From Calamus simplicifolius (taxonomy: Eukaryota > Streptophyta > Magnoliopsida > Arecales > Arecaceae): 64,000 bases of DNA. Position 1 is the first letter of the stretch, and every line of letters starts with the position of its first letter. Shown in pieces: positions 1-12,883 of this stretch. The notes beneath the pieces were generated by a model, which did not search any database, was not told the DNA's origin, and saw only the letters and a program-made list of their open reading frames with translations. A program made the translations under genes and the position numbers. The stretch covers positions 536,965 through 600,964 of the forward strand of contig UESW01004010.1 in the NCBI GenBank assembly GCA_900491605.1, in the 5' to 3' direction.

Positions 1-2370
1 CTTGGTTAATTGATCTACCAAATTCTTCTCAGATCCAAGGAGATAACATTATTTTGGATTAAACCTCAAATAAGAGAATTAAATAAAGATACATTTTAAA
101 CAGTAATGTGCTTGCTTCTGAAATGGACCATCATAGCCATAAAGAACAAACCTTATTCAAACTATTAAGGAATGATAATTGCACAAAATATAGATAAATA
201 ATCATCATCGATGTAATATTCAAAAGAATCATCATATGGGAAAAAGTAAGCTTTTCTACAATGCATTTATGAGACTCAGATCATGCAGTAATGCCTTGTC
301 CCAACTACATGGGTTTGGCAATTGCATCAACAAATATTGAGTAAATCAAAATTTATGTTATATGATAAAATATAACCATATGCAGAATTAAGTTAATTTT
401 CAAAGCAAATGATGTGCCATATCCAATCACCAGCATTCTTACACAAAAATTGACAAAGCACATAATTGCCAACAAATCTCATTTATAAGAAAAGTTGGAT
501 TAGGAAACATAGTTTCAGATAAAAGACATAATTACTTGATTACCCAAAATAGAGCATTTACATGTATAAGATTAATAATAAGCCTGATCACAGCACCCAA
601 ATTCATCCAAGTTTCTCATGTTTTAATTCAGCAAGTCCGAACAATTAGCTAATACAGTTCCATTGTTGTCACTAGGAAATGATCTTCCCATGATGCAAAA
701 GGTAGATCAACTTCACATTCTTGTTAGTGGGCCACATAGTGATTGTTAGTGGGCGCATCTCTGGGCAAGGGCCCAGGGACTTTCCAAGGTCATACAGGAC
801 CCAGTCGCTTCATCCTGAGGCTGAGGTATCTGGCTTTTATGCATCAGCAGTAGAAGCTCAAATTTTGTAGGTAGTGGAAATTAATATAAGAAGGTTCATG
901 GTCATACAACCAACATAAACAGCCTATAAAAGAACTTTATTTTCTAATATCTTTCAACTTTCTAAGTTTGCCTAAAAGATTATGAGGCACACTGAAAGAA
1001 ATTGTAATGTCATATATTTTAAAAAACTAAGGCATGCCTCAAAGATCATGGATTTTTAACTTGCAAATGAAGATAATGGTTCACAATATGGCTCTCATAA
1101 TTTCTATAATGAAAATATATTGTCTAGATGTTCTATATTACTTCAACTATTAATTATGTAACGATTGCTCAGAACTTAAATAAACAATGGTGAAAAAGGG
1201 CTCTAAACTCACCTTCACTTATCAAAGGGTTACGTGTAATTGATTCTTTGTTTGGAAAATATAAAAGTATATGACCAGGGAAGCGATAAATGTTTACTAA
1301 AAGTTCTTGCAAGTTTTCTCAGACTCCCCGTCACATTGGAAAACCATAGTGACATGATAAAACAAGGGATATGGGCAAAATGAGTTGATCATTTCCTATG
1401 GGAAAACTCTAGCATCATTTAACCTCTTCCAAAATCCAATAACAGAGGAAGCAATCTTCAAGAAAGTAATTAAAAAAAAAACTTCACAATTGTCTTGAAG
1501 GTCTGCACATATCATTCTTCAAAAATAAAACTAATGCATGATGGGCTCTATTTTCCAAATGTTCCACATTATAACTCTTGAACCGTCCAAGAAAAACTCT
1601 TGAACCATCCATGAAAGAATTCTCATTCCAATATAGTCAAACGGCATCAAACAAAAGTTAAATTTAATTGGTGCGCTATTATATAATTGTAGATTAATTG
1701 ATATTTCTTGGACAATGATTCTCATTGAGATGTATATTATCTAATATCTTCCTCACAAACATGCAAATTATTTCATTGAGAATTGCAATTGTTAGAAACC
1801 AATTTTGCTTCACAAGCTATTCAATCTAAGAATCAAGGCCATATTACTTGTTATATTGAAACATAATAATGAAAATTGATAAATTAAATTATTTTCTAAA
1901 TAAATTTACTTACAAAGAAAGTCTTAGCAATTTCTAGCAAGAAAAAAACTAGTCTAAAAGGCTCTGTCGGGCATGTGCAGTAAACCAGATCCATGCTACT
2001 AACATCCAAAAATAGTGTAGAGTAGCATGTGCAGTAAAAATCCATGGTCCCACTAATCCCACGATCATATATACCACACAGGAAATATGATTAAAAGCAT
2101 TTAAAATACAAAGCAGAAAACTCATTCATGAATCATGGTAAGTCCATACATGAGAAAAATGAAAGCATCGGGTCATCTGAATGATGAGATCAAGGTTCAG
2201 ATAGAACCATAAAAATAAAGGTGGAACAAAAAAAAGGTCAGTATACATTGGTTTGATCCTTGAAAGGGCATGAGAACCTGTCAACAATAAATTAGGAAAG
2301 TCGCATCCTCTTTGTTGATATTCACAGAGCTCAGTATAAGTTGTTGAAAAATGCAGAACTAGTCCTTAGC
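1..2370. other. AT-rich spacer, no gene seen
   Basis: This stretch is AT-rich with only short open frames and no recognisable protein domain on either strand. It could be intergenic or intronic sequence; nothing here separates the two. A short GC-richer island near 725-840 does not match anything I know. Confidence 0.6.
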
Positions 2371-2915
2371 TGTTAGAAAAAAAAATAATTTTATTTTTAA
2401 AAATTTAAATTTATAAAAAATTAAAATAAAAAAAATAAGAATCAAGTCTGGACCGAGGCATGTTAGACACTATCCTAAGGACTGATTTTTGTCCCTTCAT
2501 GCAAGTTGTTGGTGATTTGTCCCCAAGGTACAATGACCCAGCTCGATCCGAACCTCCTACCACGAGCATGATTGCGTGGAGATGCAACCCAATGACTCCT
2601 TCAAATGCCCAAAAAAAAAGATCGATACTAATAAAAATTAGGAATAATAAAATAAGATGAGAGAACTCGTAATGCTACTCAAAAAATCCATAATTCCTTG
2701 AATCTTTGAGTCCCTATATATATATAACCAAAATATTTTGATCGTTGATAGCCTGACGAGCATTCGCAGAATGCTCGCCTCGCGAGCGTTTGCTGAGTGC
2801 TCGCCTCGTGAGCGTTCACTGGACGCTCGCTTGGCAAGTGTAATGCCAGAAACCCACACGAGCTTTTGCTCACGTGGGTCCCTCTTTTTTTTAATTTAAG
2901 CTTTTTTTTCCAACA
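2371..2915 (-). repeat. possible solo LTR
   Basis: The block starts TGTTAG and ends CCAACA, as plant copia LTRs do. Read on the minus strand it has a TATA-like run (2715-2726) followed by a low-complexity A/T tract. I see no internal retrotransposon sequence on either side, hence a solo LTR. The flanking five bases (TTAGC and AAAAC) do not form a target duplication, so the boundaries and identity are tentative. Confidence 0.3.
2757..2832. repeat. 26-bp GC-rich minisatellite, three units
   Basis: Three tandem units start at 2757, 2781 and 2807, each built on GAGCGTT...GCTCGCCT. The unit is itself nearly palindromic, because CTCGC and GCGAG alternate. It lies upstream of the TATA-like run of the possible minus-strand LTR, where U3 enhancer repeats are often found; that role is inference. 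Confidence 0.75.
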
Positions 2916-3311
2916 AAAACTTCCTAGAATTGGTTCGGGTGTTCCACAATATTATAAGTTAGCCAATTAACTTTCCAATTTAAGTTGATTTTTCTCCTAT
3001 ATATGTTTTGACAAATACTAGGAATAAATGGATAGAATCAGTTATGAATTTATTGCTTGGTAAACATCCATCAAAAACATATATTTTGAGATCCTAGATT
3101 AAACTGCTTTTGGTGATTCAAATCCCTATAATTGTCTATCTATCATCACTAACTAAACATACCATGGTTATTCTATTCCCACCATTTTTAAAATAAAACC
3201 TCTTCCATATCTATCTTTCTATTATCATTGAATAAAAGTTATGTTAATGAAAACTTTTATTCATATTTCTAGTTATAGTACAACCTCCTTTTGTGTTTGC
3301 ATAGTTTTATG

Positions 3312-3807
3312 CAAGGTATGCCAAACTGCACCAAACCATTCGATACTACACATATCAAATCACACCAGTTTCGAACCAATTTAATTTATCATTTTGAAAT
3401 GGTACGGACTGGTACTACTCGTAAACCATCCTACATAATCTAGAATCATCTTAAACTAACTTTATATTGACTTTATACCATGCCAAACCATCTCGTACCT
3501 TGCTGAACCACCCAGTTTAGCTTGGTATGAGGCAGTTTATATATTAGAACCTTCTAATTCACCTAACCGGTGCAATGTCGATTTGGTACGAAATGACCAA
3601 TATACTTGGTTCAGTGAAAGATGAACTATTCAGTTTAGCTTGATATGGAGCAGTTTATAGGTTAGAACTTTTCAGTTCATCTAATTGATACACTGTTGAT
3701 TTGGTATGAGATGACTAGTATGCTATCGATACGATACAGTACACCTCGTATAGAACCAAACCAGTCTAGTACCGACATGGTACCAATTCTTGGTACGACA
3801 AACCTTG
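3312..3807. mobile_element. MITE copy A (hAT-type), 496 bp
   Basis: The left end reads CAAGGTATGCC and the right end, reverse-complemented, reads CAAGGTTTGTCGTACC, giving imperfect terminal inverted repeats. It is flanked by an 8-bp direct repeat GTTTTATG (3304-3311 and 3808-3815), the target length of the hAT superfamily. The interior is rich in GGTAC-containing degenerate words and has no coding capacity. Confidence 0.65.
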
Positions 3808-4254
3808 GTTTTATGTTAGAATTTTATAATTTTTGTTGAGTGTCTATCAAAAGCAAATTAACAACATTTGAAAGATTTTTAACTTTTGACCAAAACCAAT
3901 CCAAATTTACTCTCTGTCCTGCAATTTTGCTATCTTCAACTAAAATGACCAGGAGTTTCGATCCATTTTAGTGGTGTCAAAAATGACTAAAACTTACTTA
4001 ACACAAAACTTAAAATAAAATCTTACATAATAAGTATCAATCTAATGTCATTTATTTATTTCTTTAAATATATGTATCTAATTAAAATTATTTTTAAGCC
4101 ATATCTTTATTTCTTTGAGTTGAAAAAGGAACTTAGTTTTAGGACATAAAACCTAAGTCTTGGGATATATTTTTGAAATATGAAATTCTAGGGCTTTTCC
4201 TTTTTGACTTAGACACATTTATTTCTAAGTCATGTCTTTGCTTATAGTTCTATG

Positions 4255-4751
4255 CAAGGTATGCCAAACTATACTGAACCATCTAGTACAGGGCATACCA
4301 AACCATACCAATTCTAAACTAGTATAATTCATCATTTTGAAATGGTACAGGAATGGTACTGCCCCCAAACCATCCTACATAACCTAGAACCATTTTAGAC
4401 CAACCTTATATTGATCTCATACCATGCCAAACTGTCTCGTACCATGTTGAACCACCCCGTTTAGCTTGGTATGGAGCAATTTATATGTTAGAACCTTCCA
4501 ATTCACCTAACCATTATACCATCAATTTGGTACAAGATGACCAGTATACTATCGGTTTAGTATGAGCAAGGTAAACCATCCAGTTTTGCTCGACATGAGG
4601 CAGTTTATATGTTAGAACCTTTTGGTTCCCCTAATCGGTACCCTATCAATCTAGTGCAAGATGATCAGCATAGTACCGGTTTGGTGCGGTACACCTTGCT
4701 CCAAATCGAAGTTTATCGAAAAGGTACCAGCTTTTGGTACAACAAACCTTG
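4255..4751. mobile_element. MITE copy B (hAT-type), 497 bp
   Basis: This is a second copy of the element at 3312-3807, with the same CAAGGTATGCC start and an AACAAACCTTG end. The flanks are GTTCTATG (4247-4254) and GTTTTATG (4752-4759), matching at 7 of 8 bases. Because its right flank also matches that of copy A, it probably arose by segmental duplication and not by its own insertion. Confidence 0.6.
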
Positions 4752-4914
4752 GTTTTATGTTAGAAATTTAATTTTTGTTGAATGGGTATCAAAAGCAAAT
4801 TAACAATATTTGAAATATTTTTAACATTTGTTCAAAACCAATCCAAATTTACTCTATTACCAACAATTTTGCTATCTTCAACTAAAATGACCATGAGTTT
4901 TGATCCATTTTAGT

Positions 4915-5140
4915 TTGGTACAGGATGAGATACTGTCGGTTTATTATGGGTGAGGTGAACCACCCATTTTAGCTTGGTATGAGGTAGTTTGTAGGTTAGA
5001 ATATTCCAATTTACCTAATCGGTATGCTATCAATCAGTGTGGGATGATTAGTATGTCGTTGGTTCAGTAACGTACACCTCATAAGAAACCGAACTAGTCT
5101 AGTATTAAAATGGTACTAGTTCTTGGTACAACAAACATTG
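4915..5140. mobile_element. truncated MITE copy C
   Basis: Only the right-hand half of the MITE is present, ending ACAACAAACATTG directly before GTTTTATG. The left end is missing because the duplicated flank of copy B runs straight into the interior at about 4914. It marks the third unit of the duplication ladder. Confidence 0.55.
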
Positions 5141-5505
5141 GTTTTATGTTAGAATTTTGCAATTTTTGTTGAATGGGTATCAAAAGCAAATTAACAACAT
5201 TTGAAAGATTTTTAACTTTTGGCCAAAACCATTACAAATTTACTCTATTTCCAACAATTTTGCTATCTTCAACTAGAATGACCAAGAGTTTCGATCCATT
5301 TTAGTAGTGTCAAAAATGACTAAAACTTACTTAACACAACTTAAAATAAAATCTTACATAATAAGTATCAATCTAATGCTGTTTATTTATTTCTTTGAGC
5401 TAAAAAAGGGACTTAGTTATAGGACATAAAACCTAAGTCTTGGGATATATTTCTAAAATATGAAATTTTGGGGTTTTCCTTTTTGACTTAGAAACATTTT
5501 TTTTC

Positions 5506-7870
5506 AAGAATCTTGTGAAAGGGTAACTTCTTTCTATGTTCAGAATATATTTGTTGCAAGAAGTGAAGAGAAGATGACTTACCAAGACTTAGAGAAGAGG
5601 AATTGCATGATTTAAACTTGGATTGAGCTCAAACCTTAGAAAGTCTAAAATTTTCAAACGTTGAAAATGTCATTAAACATAAACCATTGTTGGCACTCTA
5701 AAATAATGTGATAAATGAATTTTTGAACTTTTTTTTTTGTGAAATCATACAACTATCTTGGCTTAAACAGCCAAGCCAAGGTTTGTTGTACCAATACATA
5801 TTACCCATATTGGGTATATTATGTTGCATTGGCATCAAACCAAGACTTAATAAGAAGGCTTACAAAGTCTCGATATACCAAACTAACCAATGCACTAGGC
5901 ATAATGACACTGCACCAGTGTAGTGTTGGCACATTGCAATTGCAAATCTTAGCAAGAACTAGCACCAACAGGTACCCAAGAACTCATACAGTCTAAAGTG
6001 GCATCTACAATGTTTTCTTGAGATTTTTATTTGTTACTTACCTTTTATTTCTTATATTTGTATTGTTTTTTATCAAAACAACCATAACAAGTAAAAGAAT
6101 TAAAATTACTAAAATCAAAATTTTTGAGGCCCAATTAAGAGGGGCTATGTATCATGGAACAATAGGAAGGAAGGCTATGTGTTGCTTTTTCTTAACAAGT
6201 GGACATGACAATTATTATAAGACTACCTTGAAATTGAAAGACCCAAAATCTCAGGAATCTACTACAAGAGGCTATTAGATAGAACCTAGCTGCATTTATT
6301 TCACTCTTTTGCAAAGGCTTCCAACATTGTGAAAAGAGCTTGCTCTATAAATGCAATTCTTCTTCAAAATTGACAATAAAATAGGATTTTTGAAGTGGGT
6401 TACTTTGGAGCTTGAGCAAAAGTACCTCCTCCCAAACTTCTTTTATGTTTGTGATGAGGATATTCTTGCCTTAAAGACCTTTGAGAAGGGTACATTTCTA
6501 TTGCCACCAATGATTATGAAGGGTGCATTGATAGCAATCTAGTAGCATAATTTACCTATTTATCGACCATCATCCATGAATTCGGTCTATCCTAGTTTCA
6601 ACAAGGCATTGGAATTTTTGTTGAGTACTTTGTGAAATCTTACTACTACTTCCTCAGCACTTTGAGAATTAAGGAGGGCTACCATCAAAGCCCCTTGCTA
6701 ACCTAAATACAGACATAAGCAAAGTTATTCTTATGACCAATAATCAAAAGTAAGATACTAAGATAATTCTAGAAGAAAAACTCGACAAGAGGAATTGACA
6801 ATGGCTTAAAAATAAATCTTCTCCGATCATTCCCCAAAAATGCCCCCATCTCTTTTTTCAGTGTCCCTACCTCAATGAGATTCGGAACTCCTTCAAGCGC
6901 CTATTGCAAATCTAGTGCTAGCAAAGCTCCCACTTCTTACAGACATTTGGAGAAGAAAGTGATAAAAGAAATTTATAAGGGGGCATTTCTTGGCTATCAC
7001 TCTCCTTTGATGCATTTACTCTTTAGTTCCAATGCACAAAAACCTTGAAATCAAATCTACCCTGGCTAGACAATTTGAAAAGATCTTAAATTATTCTACC
7101 AAAGTAATAATTTCATGATATATGGTGGCAAACTGTTTTTAGTTATTTTAGCACTACCAAGTATGAGAAAAAAGTTGTAGATCCAAAGGACGATGCCCAT
7201 ATAAAGAATACAAGTAATTGATTTTTGGGCATCATATTTATAGGATACAAACAGCACAAAGCACTTTGGTTGTAATGATATTGAAGCAATCAGACACTGA
7301 GCATGTCAATGCACTAAAAAGCATGGATATTGCAAACTGCACATCAAATTCTTGTTCAGTACATATCATATACTTGTCGAAGAAGGCTAGAATATGAGTT
7401 GGATGCTTGTTCTAACATATCCTTTAAAATTAAAAAGGGGCTTCAAATACTTTCCAAATATGCCCAAGATATGTATCATATCTAGGGATGAGGAGGTGGT
7501 GCTTTCTTTCCTTTAATCATTGTTCACCCTTTTATGATGGATAGTGATCATTCATGTTTGTTGATCACAATCTATACTTAATCTAGCAACATCGATACGA
7601 CAGACTAAAATCAATCAGGAGTAGGATGGGACAGTTAGGGCAACACCATCCTAAGAGAATTAAAACCTTAGTATCAATATATTCATATCATGATGTTGCC
7701 ACATTTTCTATTAGTGTTCATGCTTCGTAGTTGATGCATAAAGAAGTTTAGGGCACCTATCTCAACTCTTCAACACGAACGTGCACAATGACCCTATAAA
7801 GGCTTTCGAATAATCAATACTATACTTGTATGCCTTTGAGCATGGTTGTCAAATTTAGCTAACCAATTAT
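5506..7870. other. unassigned AT-rich sequence
   Basis: No domain is recognisable. A stretch at 5776-5793 matches the reverse complement of the MITE right end (CCAAGGTTTGTNGTACC) and may be a remnant in opposite orientation. Around 6300-6900 there are short plus-strand open frames (for example 6351-6542) that look like worn coding sequence, but I cannot name a family. Confidence 0.4.
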
Positions 7871-8050
7871 ACAAACAATAACAACAATAAAGCCTTACTT
7901 CCAAACTAGTTGAGGCTAGCGATGTGAATCATTTTATTTTCATCTATTAGATTCATATTCATAGGATGTGATTATAGTTTTATGCTGGCCATCACCCACC
8001 GCAACCCTTCTGCTTTATTCAACTTGAGACCGACTAGGTGCAAAACTCAT
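7871..8050 (-). mobile_element. 3' end of an RTE-type LINE or related SINE
   Basis: Read on the minus strand, the sequence contains the words GGGTTGCGGTGGG and CTCAACTAGTTTGGAAGTAAGGC and ends in a TTG-rich simple tail (7871-7891). This layout resembles the 3' end shared by plant RTE LINEs and Au-type SINEs. Only the tail region is evident, and the 5' limit is uncertain. Confidence 0.45.
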
Positions 8051-8227
8051 GTTTTTGTACATAGGCAGTGTTTGCCGACCAATTACACATTTCATAATTC
8101 AGAAATTGGATATAAGCAAACACTCATATTTCGAAAGATACCCTTTCACGGAGTATAGGAATATCCATGAGTGAGGCTTCTCAAGGACAACCAAATTCAA
8201 GGGTTAGATGATGTGAAGCATTCACAG

Positions 8228-8445
8228 CATGAGGAGTCTTCATACGCCTGTGCAGCATCACTTATCTACAATGCCTATGCTCTAACATTGATATGCACAA
8301 CCATCCTTGCTACCCCACAAGTGGTTCATGAGGACAACATGAGGAGTCTTCATACACCTATTCAACGTCACTTATCCACGGTGCTTGTGTGCTAACATTG
8401 ATGTGCACAACCATTCTTGCTAGCCCACAAGTGGTTCATGAGGAC
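8228..8445. repeat. 110-bp tandem duplication
   Basis: Two adjacent copies, 8228-8337 and 8338-8445, both begin CATGAGGAGTCTTCATAC and end GTGGTTCATGAGGAC. They differ at scattered positions, so the duplication is not recent. No coding role is evident. Confidence 0.85.
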
Positions 8446-8515
8446 CCTGACCAATCACACTTGGGACAAAGATTGCATAAGGACTTTGTGCACCGCGCAT
8501 GGTGCAGGACGCGTG

Positions 8516-8555
8516 CACCATGCATGGTGATTAGCTGCATGCGTGTGGCCACACG
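8516..8555. other. two 14-bp perfect palindromes
   Basis: CACCATGCATGGTG (8516-8529) and CGTGTGGCCACACG (8542-8555) are perfect palindromes 12 bp apart, in a locally GC-rich stretch unlike its surroundings. They may be the remains of an inverted-repeat element or simple chance in a CG/TG-rich tract. Confidence 0.6.
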
Positions 8556-8773
8556 TATCCAAGGATATTTTTGTCCTTTTTTGCACCGCACGCATCGCCA
8601 CATATGTGCGCGACCAATCATCACAAGCGGTGCAGAAGGACTTTTCCATTGCATAATCTTGCATGAGCTGACAGGAGCATGCGCCCATGGACTTTCTATA
8701 AGGTGTTCGAACTCAAGATAGAAATAAATATCATTAGGAGTCAATTTGTTGCATACCATTATTGCCATTTAAG

Positions 8774-9138
8774 CATAGTTGTCAAACCTGGCCGAACATC
8801 GACCGACCAAGGGTTGGGGTCATCGGGTCACTGGTTCAACCGTCGGGTTTTCGATTGAACCATCAATTCAATTATTTTAATATAAAATATATTTATATTA
8901 ATAAAAATTAATTTTTAATAAAAAATTAAGGTCAACATGATAATAAACTTTAACATCTAATGCCATAAAAAATCGATTCAGGCCGGGTTGATCGGTTCAT
9001 GGATGAATCGAATGGGTTGACCAAGTTATTTTAAGTCTCTTACACTTCTAGTTTTATGTTAGAATCGGATTGACTTGGCCTTCGGATCCCAGTTCAACTG
9101 GTCCAACCGGTCGGTTCGATCAAATTCTGACAATTATG
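8774..9138. mobile_element. 365-bp MITE, hAT-like, with target duplication
   Basis: The left end CATAGTTGTCAAA pairs with the right end TTCTGACAATTATG to form terminal inverted repeats. Both sides carry the 8-bp direct repeat CATTTAAG (8766-8773 and 9139-9146). An 8-bp duplication suits the hAT superfamily. The ends are GC-richer and the centre is AT-rich; there is no coding sequence. Confidence 0.8.
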
Positions 9139-9146
9139 CATTTAAG

Positions 9147-10124
9147 TATTAAATTAGTCATGTAAATTTTAATTTTGAGTTTTAAATGGGAGTATGTAGC
9201 AGTTAAAATCAACACGTATTGTAAATATAAAATTTAGAAGGAAATTTGTTTTATTAGTTCATTCTGAGACAACATATCACCAAAGCATATAGGAATATCC
9301 TGAGTCTTGTTGGGACCAAAATGTATTACATAAAGAAAATGGGGAAATACAAAATCAAAAGCCATACAAAGCAATTTAAGGTTCTCTATTAGAACACTTT
9401 TGGATGAGTCAGAAGAACTTTCCAAGACTAAAAAGACTTCTATGAGATAAATAGATGTTTGACAAAATTTTTAAATAAGCTCTCTACGAGAAGTTCTCCT
9501 ATTTAAAAGCTAAAATAAGGTCTATTTGGCAAAAGCTCTAATAGAGGTTCTGCCTAGAACCGCTTCTCCAAGCCCATCAAAAAGTTGTTTTTGTTAGACT
9601 TGAAGGTTAAGGGTTCAAAAGAAGAAAACAATCGCATTTAATAATAAAACATAATAACATGACAATATGACACTAATATAATATAATATAACATAACAAC
9701 TATAATTATACTTGAATTTTATTATGTTATTATATCATATCGTATTACATTTCACCAAAATATTGATATTATCATATTATTATAATATATGCAATATAAT
9801 TATCAATAATTTATATAAAAATTTATTAATACTATAATATAATTATTTATTGTAAAATAAGATAATATAATATTTTAATTTTCTATAATACTATAATATG
9901 GTATACTAATATTATATTATTAAAATGTTATAATATTACTATAATACTATATCATAATATGGTAATGTTAGAACACAGAAAAGAATGGACATAAAAAGAT
10001 ATGCAACTTATACAATAACTTCTTTTATTGGAAATATGTTTTAGACATACCAAATTTTCTTATTGGACTTGAAACCATTCTACAAGGAACAAACTCAAAA
10101 GAAGTTGATATCTACAAGAGCGAA
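9147..10124. other. AT-rich spacer with ATA-type low complexity
   Basis: No gene is seen. From about 9640 to 9990 the sequence is almost entirely A and T, with repeated ATAAT/ATTAT words. It forms the left flank of the first copia insertion. Confidence 0.6.
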
Positions 10125-10129
10125 CAGCT

Positions 10130-10543
10130 TGTTAGAATAAAGTTATATATATTGATCCCTATAATATATATGCAAAAATATTGGATCAATATATTTATCA
10201 TGAAAAATAATGTAAAACATGAATCGATACATAAATACCTCCAGCCATTGCTCCATGCAAATAGGTTGACTTTTCTTCAGATCAGGATAAGGCTCTTTCA
10301 TACCTTACGGTCTCTCTCAGCGATGGTATAAACTTTCGTAGAGACCAGGCATAGGGACCTTTCCATTTTATTTAGCTTTATGCCTTATCTATCCATCATA
10401 AAGGATGCTTCAAACGGATATGATTGAGGATGTTTATCTTAATCATGGATTCAAATTTTAAATTTACGTAATCCCTTGATATCGAATATCGGACCATCTT
10501 AATTGTATCTAACCGATACGCTTAATGAAGAAAAAAACCAATA
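10130..10543 (-). repeat. copia 1 3' LTR
   Basis: It starts TGTTAGAA and ends CCAATA in genomic orientation; the partner LTR ends CCAACA, so the terminal CA has mutated to TA here. At 414 bp it matches the other LTR along its length with scattered substitutions. Confidence 0.9.
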
Positions 10544-10556
10544 TTCTTCCACTTGG
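10544..10556 (-). other. copia 1 polypurine tract
   Basis: Directly inside the 3' LTR the minus strand reads CCAAGTGGAAGAA, the usual plant copia primer for plus-strand synthesis. Confidence 0.75.
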
Positions 10557-10876
10557 TCCATATATTCTATTACTATAGTAAGAAACAAAATACATGGATC
10601 ATGACAAAAGGTCCTCTTAAAATCGAGTATTATTTATCATGTATCACAATGTATTATATTTCCCAAACATAAACCCATATAACTTAATGAATAAATCCCA
10701 TGTTTATTCTAAGTCCAACTTAATGATGCTCATCATAAAAATAAATGTGTACACTAAATAACTGAATGAAAAAAACATCACAACCATAAAAGAGTTTTAT
10801 TAATTATAAAATTCATCTATATAATGAATTAAATAAAATAACCAAGATCCATATGGTCTACATGATCCCTAAACTT

Positions 10877-11640
10877 TTATGGTGGCATGCCTTTAGTTAA
10901 AGGATCATCTATCATCAACTCAGTGCTCACGTGCTCAATAACCACTGTCTTTTCTTTAACACGTTCTCTTATGGCTAAATATTTGATGTCGATATGATTG
11001 CTTCGACTACCACTCTTGTTATTTTTAGCCATAAATACTGTAGCTGAATTGTTACAATAAATCTTCAATGGCTTAGATATAGAATCCATAATTCTAAGCC
11101 CAAAAATGAAACTCTTCAATCATACACCATGCGAAGTAGCCTCGAAACATGACACGAACTCGGCTTCCAGGGTGAAAGTAACAGTCAAAGTCTGCTTAGT
11201 GCTCCTTCAAGATACAGCTCCACTAGCAAACATAAACATGTATCCAGATGTCGACTTTCGAGAATCAACACAGCCAGCAAAGTTGGCATTAGAGTAGCCA
11301 ATTACTTTCAAATTTTTAGTCTATCTGAACATAAGCATGTAGTCCTTGGTACCTTAAAGATACCTTATCACCTTTTAGCAGCTCTTCAGTGGTCTAAACC
11401 TGAATTACTATAATATCTCCCCAACATCCCAACTGCAAATGCTATGTCAGACCTTGTACAGACTTGAGCATACATCAAGCTATCAATAGCTGAGGCATAT
11501 AGAGTATTTTTTATTTTTTTCCTTTCAAAGTCATTCCTTGGGCACTGACTCAAATTGAATCTGTCATCCTTGACTATGGGAGCTATACTTGGTGAACAAT
11601 CTTTCATCCAAAATCTCTCTAAGATTTTGTTGATATAGGT
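10877..11640 (-). pseudogene. copia 1 RNase H and RT connection domain
   Basis: The C-terminal end (10877-11119) contains HIDIKYLAIRERV and a DPLTKGMPP ending, both hallmarks of copia RNase H. The N-terminal half of the domain (about 11120-11320) is recognisable only by shifting frame and crossing stops. The preceding connection segment (11386-11607) contains SLMYAQVCTRSDIAFAVGMLGRY, typical of the RT C-terminus. RNase H would degrade the RNA of the RNA-DNA hybrid during reverse transcription. The frame is broken in several places. Confidence 0.85.
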
Positions 11641-11699
11641 TTCATGAGATAGACCTAAAACACCTCAAAGTCTGTCTCTCTAAATCTTAATGCCAATGA

Positions 11700-12310
11700 C
11701 ATAAGAGGCATTACCTATATCTTTCATACCAAAATTTTTAGAAAAAAATGTTTCACCTCATGTAACATACCTTTATCATTGGTTGCAAGTAAAATATGTC
11801 TACATATAGGATCAGAAAATAAATTTTACTCCCACTAACCTTCTGATATATATATTGATCCATGATATTCTCTACAAATCCAAATAAAAAAATCACATCA
11901 TGAAATTTTAAGTACCATTGTTGAGAGGCTTGTTTCAACCCATATATAGATCTCTTAAGCTTGCATATCAATTGCTCATTATCACTAGAGAAAAAATATT
12001 CAGGTTGTTTCATATAAATCTCTTCCTCTAGATCTTCATTGAGAAATGCAATTTTTACATCCATTTGTTGCAACTCTAGGTCAAAATGCGCAACAAGTGC
12101 CATGATTATGCAGAAGAAATCTTTCTTGAATACAGAAGAAAATGTCTTCTTGTAATCAATTCCCTCCCATTGAGTGAATCCCTTAGCAATGAGTCTTACC
12201 TTATATCGCTCAATATTGTCTAACGAGTCTTTCATGGTCTTAAAAACCCATTTACAGCCAATGGCTTTTTCTCCATCAGGCAACTCAACAAGATCCAGAC
12301 TTCATTAAAT
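11700..12310 (-). pseudogene. copia 1 reverse transcriptase
   Basis: The 176-residue frame at 11753-12283 carries CKWVFKTM near its start, AKGFTQ, QMDVKIAFLNEDLEEEIYM and YGLKQASQQWY, the ordered copia RT motifs. At the catalytic YVDD box the frame reads YVDIF: the second aspartate is lost through a small deletion that also shifts the frame, so the rest of the domain continues in another frame. The enzyme would be inactive. Confidence 0.9.
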
Positions 12311-12883
12311 GCCATAAAATTCATCTCATCTTTCATAGCATCATACCATAAATTGGATTTCTTATAATTCATGGCTTGTGAAAATATTTTAGGATCATTT
12401 TAGTTTCAATATTATAGTCCGACTCTTGAAGATATACAATATAGTCACTAAAAATTGCTGATTTCTTTTTTCTTGTAAATCTTCTTAATGTTGTAACAAC
12501 CTTCTCTGGCGAAGTTGATTATTCAACTATCTTTGGTAACTCATGAGAGACTGAATTTACTAGTTCATTATCAGTAAATTATAAAATTTTAACGACTGAT
12601 TGTATAATGTCTATTTAATCTTGAGAGGCACTATGAACAATAATCAGTCTGTCACTTGAAGTGGAAGGTTGAGCATCAAAATTTTCTTTCAAAAATCATG
12701 CTCTATAATTGATCACTCCCATGATCAAGTCACTCTCAAAAAATTTGGTATTTCTTGATTCCACAATCCTAGTTATGTGAGATGGATAATAAAATATATA
12801 TGCCTTGGACCTCTCAGCATATCCAATAAAATACCTACTAATGGTCTTAGGGTTTAGCTTTTTCTCTTATAGATTGTACACTC

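Larger units (their letters stand above)
3808..5505. repeat. segmental duplication around the MITE copies
   Basis: The sequence to the right of MITE A (3808 to about 4225) recurs to the right of copy C (5141 to about 5505), and its first part recurs to the right of copy B (4752-4914). Landmarks include TTTTATGTTAGAA, CAATTTTGCTATCTTCAAC and CTTACATAATAAGTATCAAT. MITE plus flank was therefore duplicated as a block, with the middle unit cut short. Small indels show it is not recent. Confidence 0.75.
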
